A stretch of DNA of 64,000 nt. Source: Legionella sp. W10-070. Its GTDB lineage: Bacteria > Pseudomonadota > Gammaproteobacteria > Legionellales > Legionellaceae. Below, piece by piece: positions 38,225 to 47,629 of the stretch. Numbering within the stretch: position 1 is the stretch's first letter; the number at the start of each line of letters is the position of its first letter. The notes beneath the pieces are model-generated. The model saw nothing but the letters and a program-made list of their open reading frames with translations. It was not told where the DNA came from and made no database searches. The position numbers and the translations under genes were made by a program. The stretch lies in assembly GCF_900640175.1 (NCBI RefSeq), contig NZ_CAAAJC010000007.1, positions 1 to 64,000 on the forward strand, read 5' to 3'.

Positions 38225-39014
38225 CTAGCAGCTCCTCTGTATAGGGACGAGCAGGGTAATGAAAAGGAACAACACCATCAGCCTCACCATGCATAAATTG
38301 TTTAATCTGGGGTTCAGTTGAACTTTTTAATTCAAGAGGCGTGCCATGTCCAATTATTCGCCCCCCGGCAATGAGATAGATATAATCTGCAATTGAACAG
38401 GTTTCTTCTACATCATGGGATACAATAACCGTGGTTGTTTGCAGCAGTTCGTTCAACCGCTTGATTAAACGTACCAACACGCCCATGGAAATCGGATCCT
38501 GTCCTGTAAACGGCTCATCATACATCATCAGCTCAGGATCCAGTGCAATTGTTCTAGCCAATGCAACACGCCTTGCCATCCCCCCGGAAAGCTCATCGGG
38601 CATTAAATGGGCAGCCCCTCGAAGCCCTACTGCTTCCAGTTTCATTAACACAATATCGCGCAGCATAGTATCATTTAAATTCGTATGCTCACGCAGAGGG
38701 AAGGCGACATTATCAAAAACAGATAAATGAGTAAACAATGCGCTACTTTGAAACAACAAACCCATCTTGCGCCGTGCCAGATACAATTCTTTGCGTGAAA
38801 GCTGATGGATATTAACCCCATCAATAAAGATATTGCCTGCTTGTGGATGCAATTGGGCACCAATCAAGCGCAAAAGCGTTGTCTTACCGCTGCCGCTTGG
38901 CCCCATAATTGCCGTAATTTTTCCACGCTTCATTACCATGTTGACATTATCAAAAATACAACGCTCACCTCTCGTAAAGGTAAGATCCGTAATTTGGACG
39001 AGATTATCCTGCAT
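38217..39014 (-). CDS. mlaF: Phospholipid ABC transporter ATP-binding protein MlaF
   Basis: A 265-residue ABC ATPase. Walker A is [10 protein letters not shown], the signature is [13 protein letters not shown], Walker B is [14 protein letters not shown] and the switch His is in [10 protein letters not shown]. The C-terminal extension is typical of MlaF, where it contacts MlaB. First gene of the mlaFEDCB-ibaG-murA-Nif3 unit, reading away from kdsD. The divergent gap of about 135 nt must hold both promoters, but no clear consensus is visible. Confidence 0.96.
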   Translation of the reverse strand: MQDNLVQITDLTFTRGERCIFDNVNMVMKRGKITAIMGPSGSGKTTLLRLIGAQLHPQAGNIFIDGVNIHQLSRKELYLARRKMGLLFQSSALFTHLSVFDNVAFPLREHTNLNDTMLRDIVLMKLEAVGLRGAAHLMPDELSGGMARRVALARTIALDPELMMYDEPFTGQDPISMGVLVRLIKRLNELLQTTTVIVSHDVEETCSIADYIYLIAGGRIIGHGTPLELKSSTEPQIKQFMHGEADGVVPFHYPARPYTEELLDA

Positions 39015-39150
39015 TGATTTTTCCGGATAACAGTTATAAACCTTCGATTATACTTGATAAGAGTAATTTTGCGAAAGAGACTTGCTACCCTATAAAGAAT
39101 GCAATTCCTATGTTAAACTTTGCTCATTTATTCAGATGATATTAAGCGAT

Positions 39151-40113
39151 ATGAATTTCTGCAAATTAGGTCTTGCAGTCATTGAAACAGAAGCGCAAGC
39201 CATATTTGACTTAACGCAACGTATTGATGAACGTTTTGACAGCGCTTGTGAACTGTTACTGGCTTGCACGGGACGAGTGGTTGTTACCGGAATGGGAAAG
39301 TCAGGCCATATCGGGAGCAAGATAGCCGCAACGCTTTCCAGCACTGGCACACCTTCTTTTTTCATGCATCCCGGGGAAGCGAGTCACGGCGATCTCGGCA
39401 TGATTACACGACACGACACCGTACTTGCGATTTCTAATTCAGGGCTTACCAATGAGATTGTTACCCTTCTTCCCCTATTAAAAAGGCTTGAGGTTCCCTT
39501 AATTACCTTAACTGGTAATAGTGAATCCACCCTTGCAAAAGCAGCTGATGTCAATCTGGATATCAGTATTCGTCAGGAAGCCTGCCCATTGGGTCTTGCA
39601 CCAACAACCAGCACCACTGTCTCCCTGGTAATGGGTGATGCCTTGGCTATAGCCCTGTTACAGGCAAGAGGATTTAGTGCCGAAGATTTTGCCTTGGCTC
39701 ATCCAGGCGGCGCTCTTGGCAAGCGCCTTTTACTGCGTATTGATGAATTATGGCATGAGGGTGAACAATTACCTATCGTCAGTGACAGATCAACTATTGG
39801 CGAGGCATTAATTGAAGTAACGGCCAAAAAACTGGGCATGACTTGTGTAGTTGACTCACAAGGACACTTGGCTGGCGTCTATACTGACGGGGACATCAGA
39901 AGAACATTAACACAAAACTTCGATATCCATACAACGCCTTTGACTGCTGTTATAAGCAACCATTGTAAAACAGTTAAAAAAGGGCTTTTGGCAGCTGAAG
40001 CATTAACCATAATGCAAAAACACAGCATTACTTCCCTGGTTGTGGTGGATGATACTTATCGGCCCATAGCAGTTGTCCATCTGCATGATCTGCTTCGAGC
40101 CGGTGTTTTTTAA
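39151..40113 (+). CDS. kdsD: D-arabinose-5-phosphate isomerase
   Basis: A 320-residue enzyme converting ribulose 5-phosphate to arabinose 5-phosphate, first step of Kdo synthesis for LPS. It has a SIS domain (about 30-180: VVTGMGKSGHIGSKIAATLS, SNSGLTNEI, HPGGALGK) followed by two CBS domains (about 205-320). I chose the ATG at 39151, giving the usual length; frames from 39136 or 39082 add unconserved residues. kdsC follows after 10 nt. Confidence 0.95.
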   Translation: MNFCKLGLAVIETEAQAIFDLTQRIDERFDSACELLLACTGRVVVTGMGKSGHIGSKIAATLSSTGTPSFFMHPGEASHGDLGMITRHDTVLAISNSGLTNEIVTLLPLLKRLEVPLITLTGNSESTLAKAADVNLDISIRQEACPLGLAPTTSTTVSLVMGDALAIALLQARGFSAEDFALAHPGGALGKRLLLRIDELWHEGEQLPIVSDRSTIGEALIEVTAKKLGMTCVVDSQGHLAGVYTDGDIRRTLTQNFDIHTTPLTAVISNHCKTVKKGLLAAEALTIMQKHSITSLVVVDDTYRPIAVVHLHDLLRAGVF

Positions 40114-40123
40114 GGGGAACAGA

Positions 40124-40651
40124 ATGAACGAACTTATTGAAAAAGCAAGAAAAATCAAATGCCTGGTCTGCGATGTAGATGGTGTATTAACTGATGGCCT
40201 TCTTTACCTTGATAATTATGGCAATGAATTAAAAGCGTTTCATGTTCAAGACGGCATGGGACTAAAGTTGCTAATGGCTGCAGGAGTCCATGTTGCAGTG
40301 ATCACTACATCAATGAATCAGGTCATTGAACATCGGATGAAGCAATTGGGGATTCAGCATTATTTTACCGGACAGGTAGATAAACGGAATGCTTTTGCCC
40401 AACTTAAGGATCATTTGAATTTAAATGATGAAGAATTTGCCTATATTGGTGATGATTTACCTGACTTACCTATTATTCAGCAAGTAGGATTAGGGGTTGC
40501 AGTAGCCAATGCGGTACATCAAATCAAGGAATTTGCTGTATGGCAAACAGAAAAGCAAGGAGGCAAAGGTGCTGTTCGTGAAGTATGCGAGTTAATTTTA
40601 AGTGCTCAAGGCAAGCAGGATATTGCCCTTTCGCGGTATTTAACATCATGA
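40124..40651 (+). CDS. kdsC: 3-deoxy-D-manno-octulosonate-8-phosphate phosphatase
   Basis: A 175-residue C0-type HAD phosphatase that dephosphorylates Kdo-8-phosphate. The nucleophile motif is CDVDGVLTDG and the late acidic motif YIGDDLPDLP; GGKGAVREVCELIL is the C-terminal family tail. AAGGGGA lies just before the ATG at 40124. Its TGA overlaps the lptC ATG (ATGA). Confidence 0.96.
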   Translation: MNELIEKARKIKCLVCDVDGVLTDGLLYLDNYGNELKAFHVQDGMGLKLLMAAGVHVAVITTSMNQVIEHRMKQLGIQHYFTGQVDKRNAFAQLKDHLNLNDEEFAYIGDDLPDLPIIQQVGLGVAVANAVHQIKEFAVWQTEKQGGKGAVREVCELILSAQGKQDIALSRYLTS

Positions 40652-41220
40652 ACGCAGCCAAACAGGCTTTTTGGTTATTTTGTACACTTATCGCCTTAGC
40701 TTGCTCGGGCTGGTATTTTGCCAGTTCATCCCCCAAAATAAAACTTGATGACAAAACCCTCTCCCAATCACCAGACACCATTGTCAGCAACCTGACTGTA
40801 CGTCGCTTTGATGAAACAGGGAAACTTGTTAATTACATGCAAACACCGGAAATGCAACATATTCCGGCGGATAATGTCCATCTTCTTAAAACACCCCGTA
40901 TTACCATAGTGCAACCAGGACAATCTCCCTGGAAAATCAGCTCAAACCATGCAAAGGCAATCCACGGAGGAAATAAAATTATTTTTATTGAGAATGTCAT
41001 CATTCATCAAAACAAAGGAGAGCGTTCTCAGGAAAGCACCCTGAAAACAGAAAGACTGACCTATTTCCCCAAGAGAAAACTGGCTCTAACCAAATTGGCA
41101 GTCAGTTTTGAACAGCCCGGCAGTATAGTCCACTCTACAGGAATGAGGGCTTATCTTGATGATAAAAGAGTGCAGCTATTAAGCAGAACACATGCTATCT
41201 ATAAACCCAATCATGCTTAG
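40648..41220 (+). CDS. lptC: LPS export protein LptC
   Basis: About 190 residues: one N-terminal transmembrane helix (FWLFCTLIALACSGWYFA) and a periplasmic beta-jellyroll domain (from NLTVRRFDETGKLVNYMQ onward). LptC receives LPS from LptBFG and passes it to LptA. The ATG at 40648 overlaps the kdsC stop; the frame extends upstream but begins inside kdsC. It overlaps lptA. Confidence 0.92.
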   Translation: MNAAKQAFWLFCTLIALACSGWYFASSSPKIKLDDKTLSQSPDTIVSNLTVRRFDETGKLVNYMQTPEMQHIPADNVHLLKTPRITIVQPGQSPWKISSNHAKAIHGGNKIIFIENVIIHQNKGERSQESTLKTERLTYFPKRKLALTKLAVSFEQPGSIVHSTGMRAYLDDKRVQLLSRTHAIYKPNHA

Positions 41221-41719
41221 GTCAATTCTCTTTACGATTAGTTTAATTTTGATCATATCGACCCGCGCTAGCTTTGCCATGCCTGATGATCGGGAAAAAA
41301 TAGCTGAATTATCTGCCGATTCTGCCGATTTAAATCAGGAGAAACATCGAGGTGAGTACCTGGGGAATGTCAAATTTGATCAGGGAACTACCCATCTACG
41401 AGCAGCAAAAGCCATCACTGAGGGAAACAAACAGAATAAATTGATTCTCGCCATTGCAATAGGTAACGAAGCTCAACAAGCACATTATTGGACACAAACA
41501 GCGGAAGATAAGCCATTATTACATGCTTACGCGGATTTGATACGTTATCATCCTGAAAAACATCTAGTGGAATTAATTGGCAATGCACGGATAGCCCAGG
41601 GAAATAATTCTTTTTCCGCCCCTAAAATTCTTTATGATACAGTGAAGCAACATGTTATTTCTAAAGGAAGTGGTAAAAACCGGACTACTATTATTATCCA
41701 TCCTGAGAAAAAAGTATGA
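41192..41719 (+). CDS. lptA: LPS transport periplasmic protein LptA
   Basis: A 175-residue protein with a signal peptide (cleavage probably after ASFA) and an OstA-type domain ([20 protein letters not shown], then [19 protein letters not shown]). It forms the periplasmic bridge carrying LPS between LptC and LptD. ATG 41213 (MLRSILF) is an alternative and perhaps better start. It overlaps lptC by 8-29 nt and lptB by 4 nt. Confidence 0.94.
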   Translation: MLSINPIMLRSILFTISLILIISTRASFAMPDDREKIAELSADSADLNQEKHRGEYLGNVKFDQGTTHLRAAKAITEGNKQNKLILAIAIGNEAQQAHYWTQTAEDKPLLHAYADLIRYHPEKHLVELIGNARIAQGNNSFSAPKILYDTVKQHVISKGSGKNRTTIIIHPEKKV

Positions 41720-42441
41720 GTGAATTATCAGCACAGCATCTAAAAAAATCGTTTAAAGCACGTACCGTTGTAAATGATGTCAGCATCCGTATCCGCAGTG
41801 GAGAATGCGTAGGTTTACTTGGCCCCAATGGGGCAGGCAAAACAACCTGCTTTTACATGATTGTCGGTTTGCAATCCTGTGATGAAGGACAAATTATTCT
41901 GGATAATAAGGATATTACCAAAGCACCCATGCATCAACGCGCCAGGCTGGGTATAGGCTATCTGCCTCAGGAAGCGTCTGTGTTTCGTAAAATGTCAGTT
42001 GCTGATAATATCTTATCCATCTTGCAGTTACGCAATGATCTGGATGACGATGGCCGTCAGCAAAAACTTCAACAACTAATGCAAGAGTTTCATATTACTC
42101 ATATAGAAAAAAACTTAGGTATGAGTCTTTCCGGAGGAGAACGCCGCCGTGTTGAGATAGCCCGGGCACTGGCCATTGAGCCTGCCTTTATTCTTCTGGA
42201 TGAGCCTTTTGCTGGCGTAGATCCTATCTCAGTTCTTGATATTAAAAAAATTATTACCCATCTATGCGATAAAGGTATTGGCGTCTTAATCACGGACCAT
42301 AATGTTCGGGAAACGCTCGATATCTGTGAGCGGGCTTATATTGTCAGCCAGGGACAAATTCTCTGTGAAGGTTCACCCGAGGCAATTCTTGCCAATCAAC
42401 AAGTGCGCGCTGTTTATTTGGGAGAAGAATTTTACTTATAG
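41716..42441 (+). CDS. lptB: LPS export ABC transporter ATP-binding protein LptB
   Basis: A 241-residue ABC ATPase powering LPS extraction from the inner membrane. Walker A is [10 protein letters not shown], the LptB-typical [14 protein letters not shown] segment contains the Q-loop, the signature is [13 protein letters not shown], Walker B is [13 protein letters not shown], and the switch His lies in ITDHNVRE. It starts in a 4-nt overlap with lptA. trpG begins 34 nt later with no terminator between. Confidence 0.97.
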   Translation: MSELSAQHLKKSFKARTVVNDVSIRIRSGECVGLLGPNGAGKTTCFYMIVGLQSCDEGQIILDNKDITKAPMHQRARLGIGYLPQEASVFRKMSVADNILSILQLRNDLDDDGRQQKLQQLMQEFHITHIEKNLGMSLSGGERRRVEIARALAIEPAFILLDEPFAGVDPISVLDIKKIITHLCDKGIGVLITDHNVRETLDICERAYIVSQGQILCEGSPEAILANQQVRAVYLGEEFYL

Positions 42442-42475
42442 TTAACAGATGATCTTACCCAAACGGAACCTCCCC

Positions 42476-43048
42476 ATGCTGCTTATTATTGATAATTATG
42501 ATTCATTTACCTATAACCTGGTGCAGTATTTTCAAATTTTAGGTCAAGATGTCAGTGTGTTTGCAAATGATTGCATTAGTATTGAAGAGATCCAGCAGTT
42601 AGCCCCCCAGTACCTTGTGATCTCTCCTGGCCCCAATAGCCCTAAAGAAGCCGGTATATCCTTGGCAGTTATTGAGCACTTCCATCAACAAATGCCTATT
42701 CTTGGAATTTGCCTTGGCCATCAATGCCTTGGTTATTTTTTTGGTGCGTCTATTATTCAGGCTTCCAGCATTGTTCACGGTAAAACATCTGCCGTCCGGC
42801 ATCATAAGCAGGGACTTTTCCATAATCTGCCCAACCCATTTCAAGCCACTCGCTATCATTCGCTTACAATAGATGTTCCAACTCTTCCTGACTGCTTTTC
42901 TATCGATGCCTGGACTGATGATGACACCATTATGGCGATTTCTCATCGTCAATATCCTTTATATGGTCTACAATTTCATCCAGAATCCATCCTTAGCGAG
43001 CATGGTTTACAATTACTAACCCATTTTTTACAGCATGAATATAAATAA
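42476..43048 (+). CDS. trpG: Anthranilate synthase component II (glutamine amidotransferase)
   Basis: 190 residues from the ATG at 42476. Class I amidotransferase with the catalytic Cys in GICLGHQCLGYFFG and the His-Glu pair in LQFHPESILSEHG; the N-terminal IDNYDSFTYNLVQYF is typical of TrpG/PabA. It supplies ammonia for anthranilate or aminodeoxychorismate. An upstream ATG at 42449 adds nine unconserved residues. It overlaps trpD by 14 nt. No trpE lies in the window, so the partner subunit is encoded elsewhere. Confidence 0.94.
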   Translation: MLLIIDNYDSFTYNLVQYFQILGQDVSVFANDCISIEEIQQLAPQYLVISPGPNSPKEAGISLAVIEHFHQQMPILGICLGHQCLGYFFGASIIQASSIVHGKTSAVRHHKQGLFHNLPNPFQATRYHSLTIDVPTLPDCFSIDAWTDDDTIMAISHRQYPLYGLQFHPESILSEHGLQLLTHFLQHEYK

Positions 43049-44051
43049 TCTTTTTGAACAGTTAATTGCCGGTGAGGATTTAACTGACCTGCAAATGAAA
43101 AAACTAATGAAAGCTTGCATGAGCGGTGAATTAACTGACGTGCAAATTGCAACTTTTCTTGCCCTAATGCGTATGAAAGGTGAAACAGTCGATGAATTAA
43201 CAGCAGCCGCCTCCGTGATGATGGAATTGGTCCATCCAATTAACCTGGGTGATGATCTTATTGATATCGTGGGCACTGGCGGTGATGGGAAAAATACGTT
43301 TAACGTATCGACAATAAGCAGCATTGTCGCAGCTGCAGCCGGGGTGCGGGTTGCCAAACATGGTAACCGCTCAGTATCCAGCCGTAGCGGTAGCGCAGAT
43401 CTGCTCTTGCATGCAGGGTTTAACCTTGAATTGACGGAAACTCAATTAAAAAATTGCATGCAGCAATGCGGCGTCAGCTTCCTGTTCGCCCCCCATTTTA
43501 ATCAGGCAATGCAACATGCACGCAATGCCCGTCAACAATTGGGCATTCGTACCTTATTTAATTTATTGGGTCCGGTTATTAATCCTGCCCGGGTTAAAAA
43601 GCAGGTTGTGGGTGTATTTTCAAAGGATTGGCTTGAACCCGTAGCCAAAGTACTGGCTAATCTTGGCAGCCAACATGCCTTGGTAGTTAATTCTCGCGAC
43701 GGGATGGATGAAGTAAGCATCGCAGCTATTACTGATGTTGTAGAGTATAAAGAGGGTCAATTCAAACGTTGGTTTATTGATCCTGACGAATATCATTGCT
43801 TCCATCCCTCTTTGGATGAAATAATCGTCGAATCACCCGCCCAAAGTTTAATGCTGGCTGAGGAAGTACTTGGCGGTAAGCCAGGGCCAGCCCGCGATAT
43901 TATCTTGCTAAATACAGCACTTGCGCTCTATTGTGCTGATAGCTCCATTAATTTTCATGATGCTATAGAGAAAGTTAAAAAAGCAATTGATAGCGGAGAA
44001 GCCGCTAATCGATTCCAGCAATTAAAAAAATTAACTCATGTAGGTCAATAA
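43035..44051 (+). CDS. trpD: Anthranilate phosphoribosyltransferase
   Basis: A 338-residue enzyme joining anthranilate and PRPP in tryptophan synthesis. The PRPP-binding GTGGDGKNTFNVST, the KHGNRSVSSRSGSAD segment and the anthranilate-site region around FLFAPHFNQAM with RTLFNLLGPVINPA are all intact. It overlaps trpG by 14 nt and directly abuts trpC. Confidence 0.97.
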   Translation: MNINNLFEQLIAGEDLTDLQMKKLMKACMSGELTDVQIATFLALMRMKGETVDELTAAASVMMELVHPINLGDDLIDIVGTGGDGKNTFNVSTISSIVAAAAGVRVAKHGNRSVSSRSGSADLLLHAGFNLELTETQLKNCMQQCGVSFLFAPHFNQAMQHARNARQQLGIRTLFNLLGPVINPARVKKQVVGVFSKDWLEPVAKVLANLGSQHALVVNSRDGMDEVSIAAITDVVEYKEGQFKRWFIDPDEYHCFHPSLDEIIVESPAQSLMLAEEVLGGKPGPARDIILLNTALALYCADSSINFHDAIEKVKKAIDSGEAANRFQQLKKLTHVGQ

Positions 44052-44819
44052 ATGAGCATTCTTAATAAAATAGCAACCCATAAGAAACAAGAAGTAGCAC
44101 TGGCTAAAGCTGAAAAACCTCTGGAAAGCTTAAAAAATTATGAAGGGATACCTCGTGATTTTATTGCCAGCCTTAATAAGTCAACTCCTGCTATTATCGC
44201 TGAAATTAAAAAGGCATCACCAAGCAAAGGAATAATTCGGGTTGATTTTGACGTTGCAGCCATTGCCGATATCTATGAGCAAAATGGGGCAAGTTGTTTG
44301 TCGGTACTAACCGATAAACATTTTTTCCAGGGGGATCCCTCATACATAAAAATAGCAAAAGCAAATTCAGATTTGCCTGTACTGCGCAAGGATTTCATCA
44401 TTGATTCTTATCAGATTTATGAAAGCCGCTTTTTAGGCGCTGACTGCATTTTACTTATTGTGGCCATGCTCGATGATTACCAACTGACAGACTACTGTCG
44501 ACTGGCTCAGGAGCTGGGCATGGCCGTTCTGGTTGAAAGCCACACACTTGAAGAGTTACAACGCGCGATTAAACTGCCTACTCCTTTAATAGGGATTAAT
44601 AATCGGAGTTTACATACTTTTAATACTGATATTTATACCAGTATTAACCTGGCAAATGAACTCCCTGCCGATAAACTCCTCATCACTGAAAGCGGTATTA
44701 ATATCCGGGAAGACATCCAGTTAATGATGAGTAATGGGATCAATACTTTCCTGATTGGTGAAAGCCTGATGCGCGCTCCGGATATAGGATTGAAACTCAA
44801 AGAGTTTTGCAGGGTATGA
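44052..44819 (+). CDS. trpC: Indole-3-glycerol phosphate synthase
   Basis: A 255-residue monofunctional TIM-barrel enzyme. [13 protein letters not shown] holds the catalytic Lys. [34 protein letters not shown] and ITESGIN are the successive family motifs. It starts immediately after the trpD stop codon. Its stop overlaps the ATG of a 47-codon ORF (ATGA). Confidence 0.97.
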   Translation: MSILNKIATHKKQEVALAKAEKPLESLKNYEGIPRDFIASLNKSTPAIIAEIKKASPSKGIIRVDFDVAAIADIYEQNGASCLSVLTDKHFFQGDPSYIKIAKANSDLPVLRKDFIIDSYQIYESRFLGADCILLIVAMLDDYQLTDYCRLAQELGMAVLVESHTLEELQRAIKLPTPLIGINNRSLHTFNTDIYTSINLANELPADKLLITESGINIREDIQLMMSNGINTFLIGESLMRAPDIGLKLKEFCRV

Positions 44820-44959
44820 CTGCAAATACCCACGATCAAGCCAGTGTTTGCAGATTTTTAGCTCCACTTGATTTTTCTCAGACTGTTGGGCTTGCCATTT
44901 GCATCGCGCATTGGCAATATCATGGACAGCGGCAATGCGACCATTGTCCTTTTTTATGA
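44816..44959 (+). CDS. 47-codon ORF overlapping the trpC stop; remnant or small gene
   Basis: The frame starts in an ATGA overlap with trpC, as genes of this operon do, and ends 7 nt before the convergent HAD-protein gene. The product begins [17 protein letters not shown] and ends QCDHCPFL, with a CxxC near the end. I recognise no family. It may be the 5' stump of a gene truncated when the HAD-protein gene arrived, a real small protein, or chance. Confidence 0.25.
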   Translation: MTANTHDQASVCRFLAPLDFSQTVGLAICIAHWQYHGQRQCDHCPFL

Positions 44960-44965
44960 AAGCAG

Positions 44966-46183
44966 CTATGGCTTAAGAGGGTTGTCATTCTCTTTGGAAG
45001 CTGATTCTTCCTTTTCTCTTAAGTCGGATAACATTTGTTTCGCCTTGTCATAAAAAAGTTGAGTCGTCTCTCCCCTTTTATTAAAGGGGCCATGATCTTT
45101 TCTTCCTGCCGATTCATTGACTATTTTATCCACATTTTTTAGCGCATCATCCCAACTAATCTTGCCTCTTTGGGCTTTGTCAATTTGTTGTAAGATTTCA
45201 TTCATCCCTTTGGGGACAGTATTTTTTTGTCCAGTTGTCTGGTCAGTAATGCTAACTCCACCAAGCAGACCAATATCCCATTTTGTGTCAAATATCAGAT
45301 ATTGAATCCCTTGAAGAACTGATCTGGATGCCTTCACTTGTTTTGTTAGTTTATCTATGCGTTCTGCATGTCGAGTACTCCATTCCGGTTCTTCTTTTAA
45401 AATAGTTTTATACTCATCATATTCTTTTATTGGCTTCTCTTGTCCTATAGGATCATTTTTTTTAAATCTATCGTCTTTGACAATTATTTTTTGTTGCCAT
45501 GTAGTGACTTCTTTCAGGTTATCTAATTGAAAAAGCAAGAGTTGCTTTTTAAAGTCGTTTTTTACTACAGAATTGTCTTTTGAGCTTTCAAGGGCTTTGT
45601 AAATTTTATTCGCAGGAATAGTGCGAAGAAGTGCTTCATAAAGATAGGAGTTATCTTCTACAGTGTCGGGTTTGGCTTTTCTGGGAGCATGAATAAATAC
45701 ATGACCTGCCGCTTCGGTAGAGGCTCTATAATTGTCATGATCATCAATAAAAATAATATCTTCAGGTTTTACCTTAAACTCATCCTGATAAGCTTTTAAC
45801 AGTTTGTTCTTTGACTTATTTGTTTCTTCATTTGGTAGTCCCGCACCAATTTTTCGGGCAACCTCTTCTTTAAGATACGGTCTTTTTTTTCCGAAAATAT
45901 AATCAAGACCTTGATACATGGATTGAATAAATTTTCCATAATTCTCATCATTATCTTTCATTTGAATTCGTTGCGAACCTATTACTGATACAATGCCATT
46001 CTTATGTAGAACTTCGAGCGTTAATTTTACAAAAGGCTTGTTTGCTACAACGAAATCAACAGGATCTTCACCTTTCCTTGAAAATTCACTTCGAGTTGAG
46101 GGCATATAACAATCATCATTGGATTTTGATTTCCCATGATTTATTGGTCCATCAACATCCCATACTACAAGTTTCAGGCCCAT
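44966..46183 (-). CDS. HAD-like domain protein, candidate Dot/Icm effector
   Basis: A 405-residue protein. The N-terminus reads LVVWDVDGPI (HAD motif I, Asp9 and Asp11), motif II is likely VIGSQRI (Ser), and IIFIDDHDNYRASTEAAGH looks like the motif IV acidic pair, giving a HAD-type phosphatase or hydrolase fold in about the first 185 residues. The rest is charged, helical and unrecognised. The C-terminus LREKEESASKENDNPLKP contains an E-rich block just before a short polar tail, a feature described for many Legionella Dot/Icm substrates. No signal peptide. Lysine and AT-rich codon use is somewhat stronger than in the neighbouring trp genes, consistent with an acquired gene. Confidence 0.82.
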   Translation of the reverse strand: MGLKLVVWDVDGPINHGKSKSNDDCYMPSTRSEFSRKGEDPVDFVVANKPFVKLTLEVLHKNGIVSVIGSQRIQMKDNDENYGKFIQSMYQGLDYIFGKKRPYLKEEVARKIGAGLPNEETNKSKNKLLKAYQDEFKVKPEDIIFIDDHDNYRASTEAAGHVFIHAPRKAKPDTVEDNSYLYEALLRTIPANKIYKALESSKDNSVVKNDFKKQLLLFQLDNLKEVTTWQQKIIVKDDRFKKNDPIGQEKPIKEYDEYKTILKEEPEWSTRHAERIDKLTKQVKASRSVLQGIQYLIFDTKWDIGLLGGVSITDQTTGQKNTVPKGMNEILQQIDKAQRGKISWDDALKNVDKIVNESAGRKDHGPFNKRGETTQLFYDKAKQMLSDLREKEESASKENDNPLKP

Positions 46184-46306
46184 ATATTACCCCATAAACA
46201 GAAAAAACATCGAACATATGTATTATCTTAGACCAATTAACGTCTCTGAAGATAATATTAGTTTTTTCAAAAAGTAATAGATATAAAGTGCAATTTGTCT
46301 TTTCAT

Positions 46307-46335
46307 TTGTGTTACTGTGCTAAATTTAGCATAAT
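46307..46335 (+). promoter_or_regulatory. Candidate glsA promoter with a 14-bp palindrome
   Basis: A possible -35 TTGTGT (46307-46312), 17-nt spacer and -10 CATAAT (46330-46335) lie 29 nt before the glsA ATG. A perfect palindrome TGCTAAATTTAGCA (46318-46331) fills the spacer and touches the -10, an operator-like position. The regulator is unknown. The remaining gap to the divergent HAD gene is AT-rich. Confidence 0.5.
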
Positions 46336-46363
46336 GCGACCCTATTTATTATTTTGAGAGTAT

Positions 46364-47296
46364 ATGATCGAGAATAAATTAACTATTGAGCTTCTACAAC
46401 AATTGGTAAACAGAGCAGAAGAAAATCAGGATGGTGAGGCAGCAACCTATATTCCCGAGCTAGCGAATATTAATAGAGATCTTACTGCAATCGCCATTCA
46501 TTCTCTAAACAGTGAGCCATTATTCTACAGCAACCAACCCCTGTCTCCTGTAACCCTGCAAAGCACGAGCAAATTGATTCCTCTTATTGGCCTGTTAGAA
46601 GAGTTTGGCTCTGATCAACTTTTTGAATGGGTTAAGGTGGAACCCTCAGGAGACGACTTTGCTTCTATTACACGTCTTGAGCAATTCGGTCCAAAACCTT
46701 CTAATCCAATGCTAAATGCCGGAGCAATTACTTTATGCTCCCACATCCCAGGTATCGGTGAACAGCAATTTGCCTGGCTCGAACTTTGGGTACAAAAATT
46801 ATTCAACCAACGGTTAAGCATCAATCCGCGCGTATTTGCTTCTGAAAAGAGAACCGGAAACCGCAATCGTTCCCTGGCTTATCTGCTTAAAAGTCGGGAT
46901 ATTCTGGGCATGGAGGTCAACGAAACGCTGGATTTATATTTTGCTCTCTGCTCCTATGAGGCAACCCTTGAGCAAATGCTTTACTTACCTACCCTCTTGG
47001 CCAATGCTGGAAAAGATCCTCTCAGCGGTGAACAAATTATTTCCCTTGAAACCTGTAAGATTACCCTGGCGATTATGGCTACTTGCGGCTTATACGATGA
47101 AACAGGCACCCATATGGTTAAAACAGGCATGCCGGCAAAAAGCGGTGTTTCAGGATACATCATTGCCGTAGTTCCGGGCAAAGCAGGCATTGTCGCTTTA
47201 AGTCCCCGAGTTAACTCTAAAGGAAACAGTATCCGAGGGGAAATCATGCTGGAAGAATTATCTGACGCGATGGCCTGGCATTTTGCCCTGCCATAG
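46364..47296 (+). CDS. glsA: Glutaminase
   Basis: A 310-residue serine-dependent glutaminase (beta-lactamase-like fold) converting glutamine to glutamate and ammonia. The GEAATYIPELANI segment, the catalytic SxxK in LQSTSK (Ser67, Lys70), VEPSGDDFASI, NPMLNAGAI and the C-terminal PAKSGVSGYIIAVVPGKAGI are all present. The Tyr and Lys of the active-site set are retained. It is cytoplasmic, and a role in carbon supply or acid tolerance is plausible in an amino acid-consuming organism. Divergent from the HAD-protein gene. Confidence 0.95.
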   Translation: MIENKLTIELLQQLVNRAEENQDGEAATYIPELANINRDLTAIAIHSLNSEPLFYSNQPLSPVTLQSTSKLIPLIGLLEEFGSDQLFEWVKVEPSGDDFASITRLEQFGPKPSNPMLNAGAITLCSHIPGIGEQQFAWLELWVQKLFNQRLSINPRVFASEKRTGNRNRSLAYLLKSRDILGMEVNETLDLYFALCSYEATLEQMLYLPTLLANAGKDPLSGEQIISLETCKITLAIMATCGLYDETGTHMVKTGMPAKSGVSGYIIAVVPGKAGIVALSPRVNSKGNSIRGEIMLEELSDAMAWHFALP

Positions 47297-47425
47297 CCCT
47301 GGTAAAGCATGATTTTCCTGATCGCCTACGTGCTGCAACACATTCACGACACGTAGCTACCAAGGAATGGATAGTTGACACAGTCTGACACGATAACCCT
47401 ATAAACTGCATTTAACTATAATTTT

Positions 47426-47560
47426 AGGGTGCGTGTTATTAATAGTCTGGATGGAGCGCCAGCGAAATTGATCGAAGCTTGATTATAAACTCATGCCCCG
47501 GTTCGCTGGCGCTCCATCCAGACTATTTTCAAAGAAAAACCGCACTTAAAATCTCACCCT
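47426..47560. mobile_element. MITE-like copy B with target-site duplication
   Basis: 135 bp bounded by AGGGTG and CACCCT. The inner 26-bp perfect inverted repeat (47441-47466 and 47502-47527) contains CTGGATGGAGCGCCAGCGAA. TAATTTT lies directly outside both ends (47419-47425 and 47561-47567), a likely 7-bp target duplication. The left outer arm is shorter than the right, which carries TTTTCTTTG/CCGCACTTAAAAT-type family sequence. It fills the gap between glsA and xseA (47297-47629). Confidence 0.8.
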
Positions 47561-47629
47561 TAATTTTTCGCTGTTACCCATCGAATTTGATTATAGCGGT
47601 AAGGCTTAGTCTGTTACCATAATCATACC

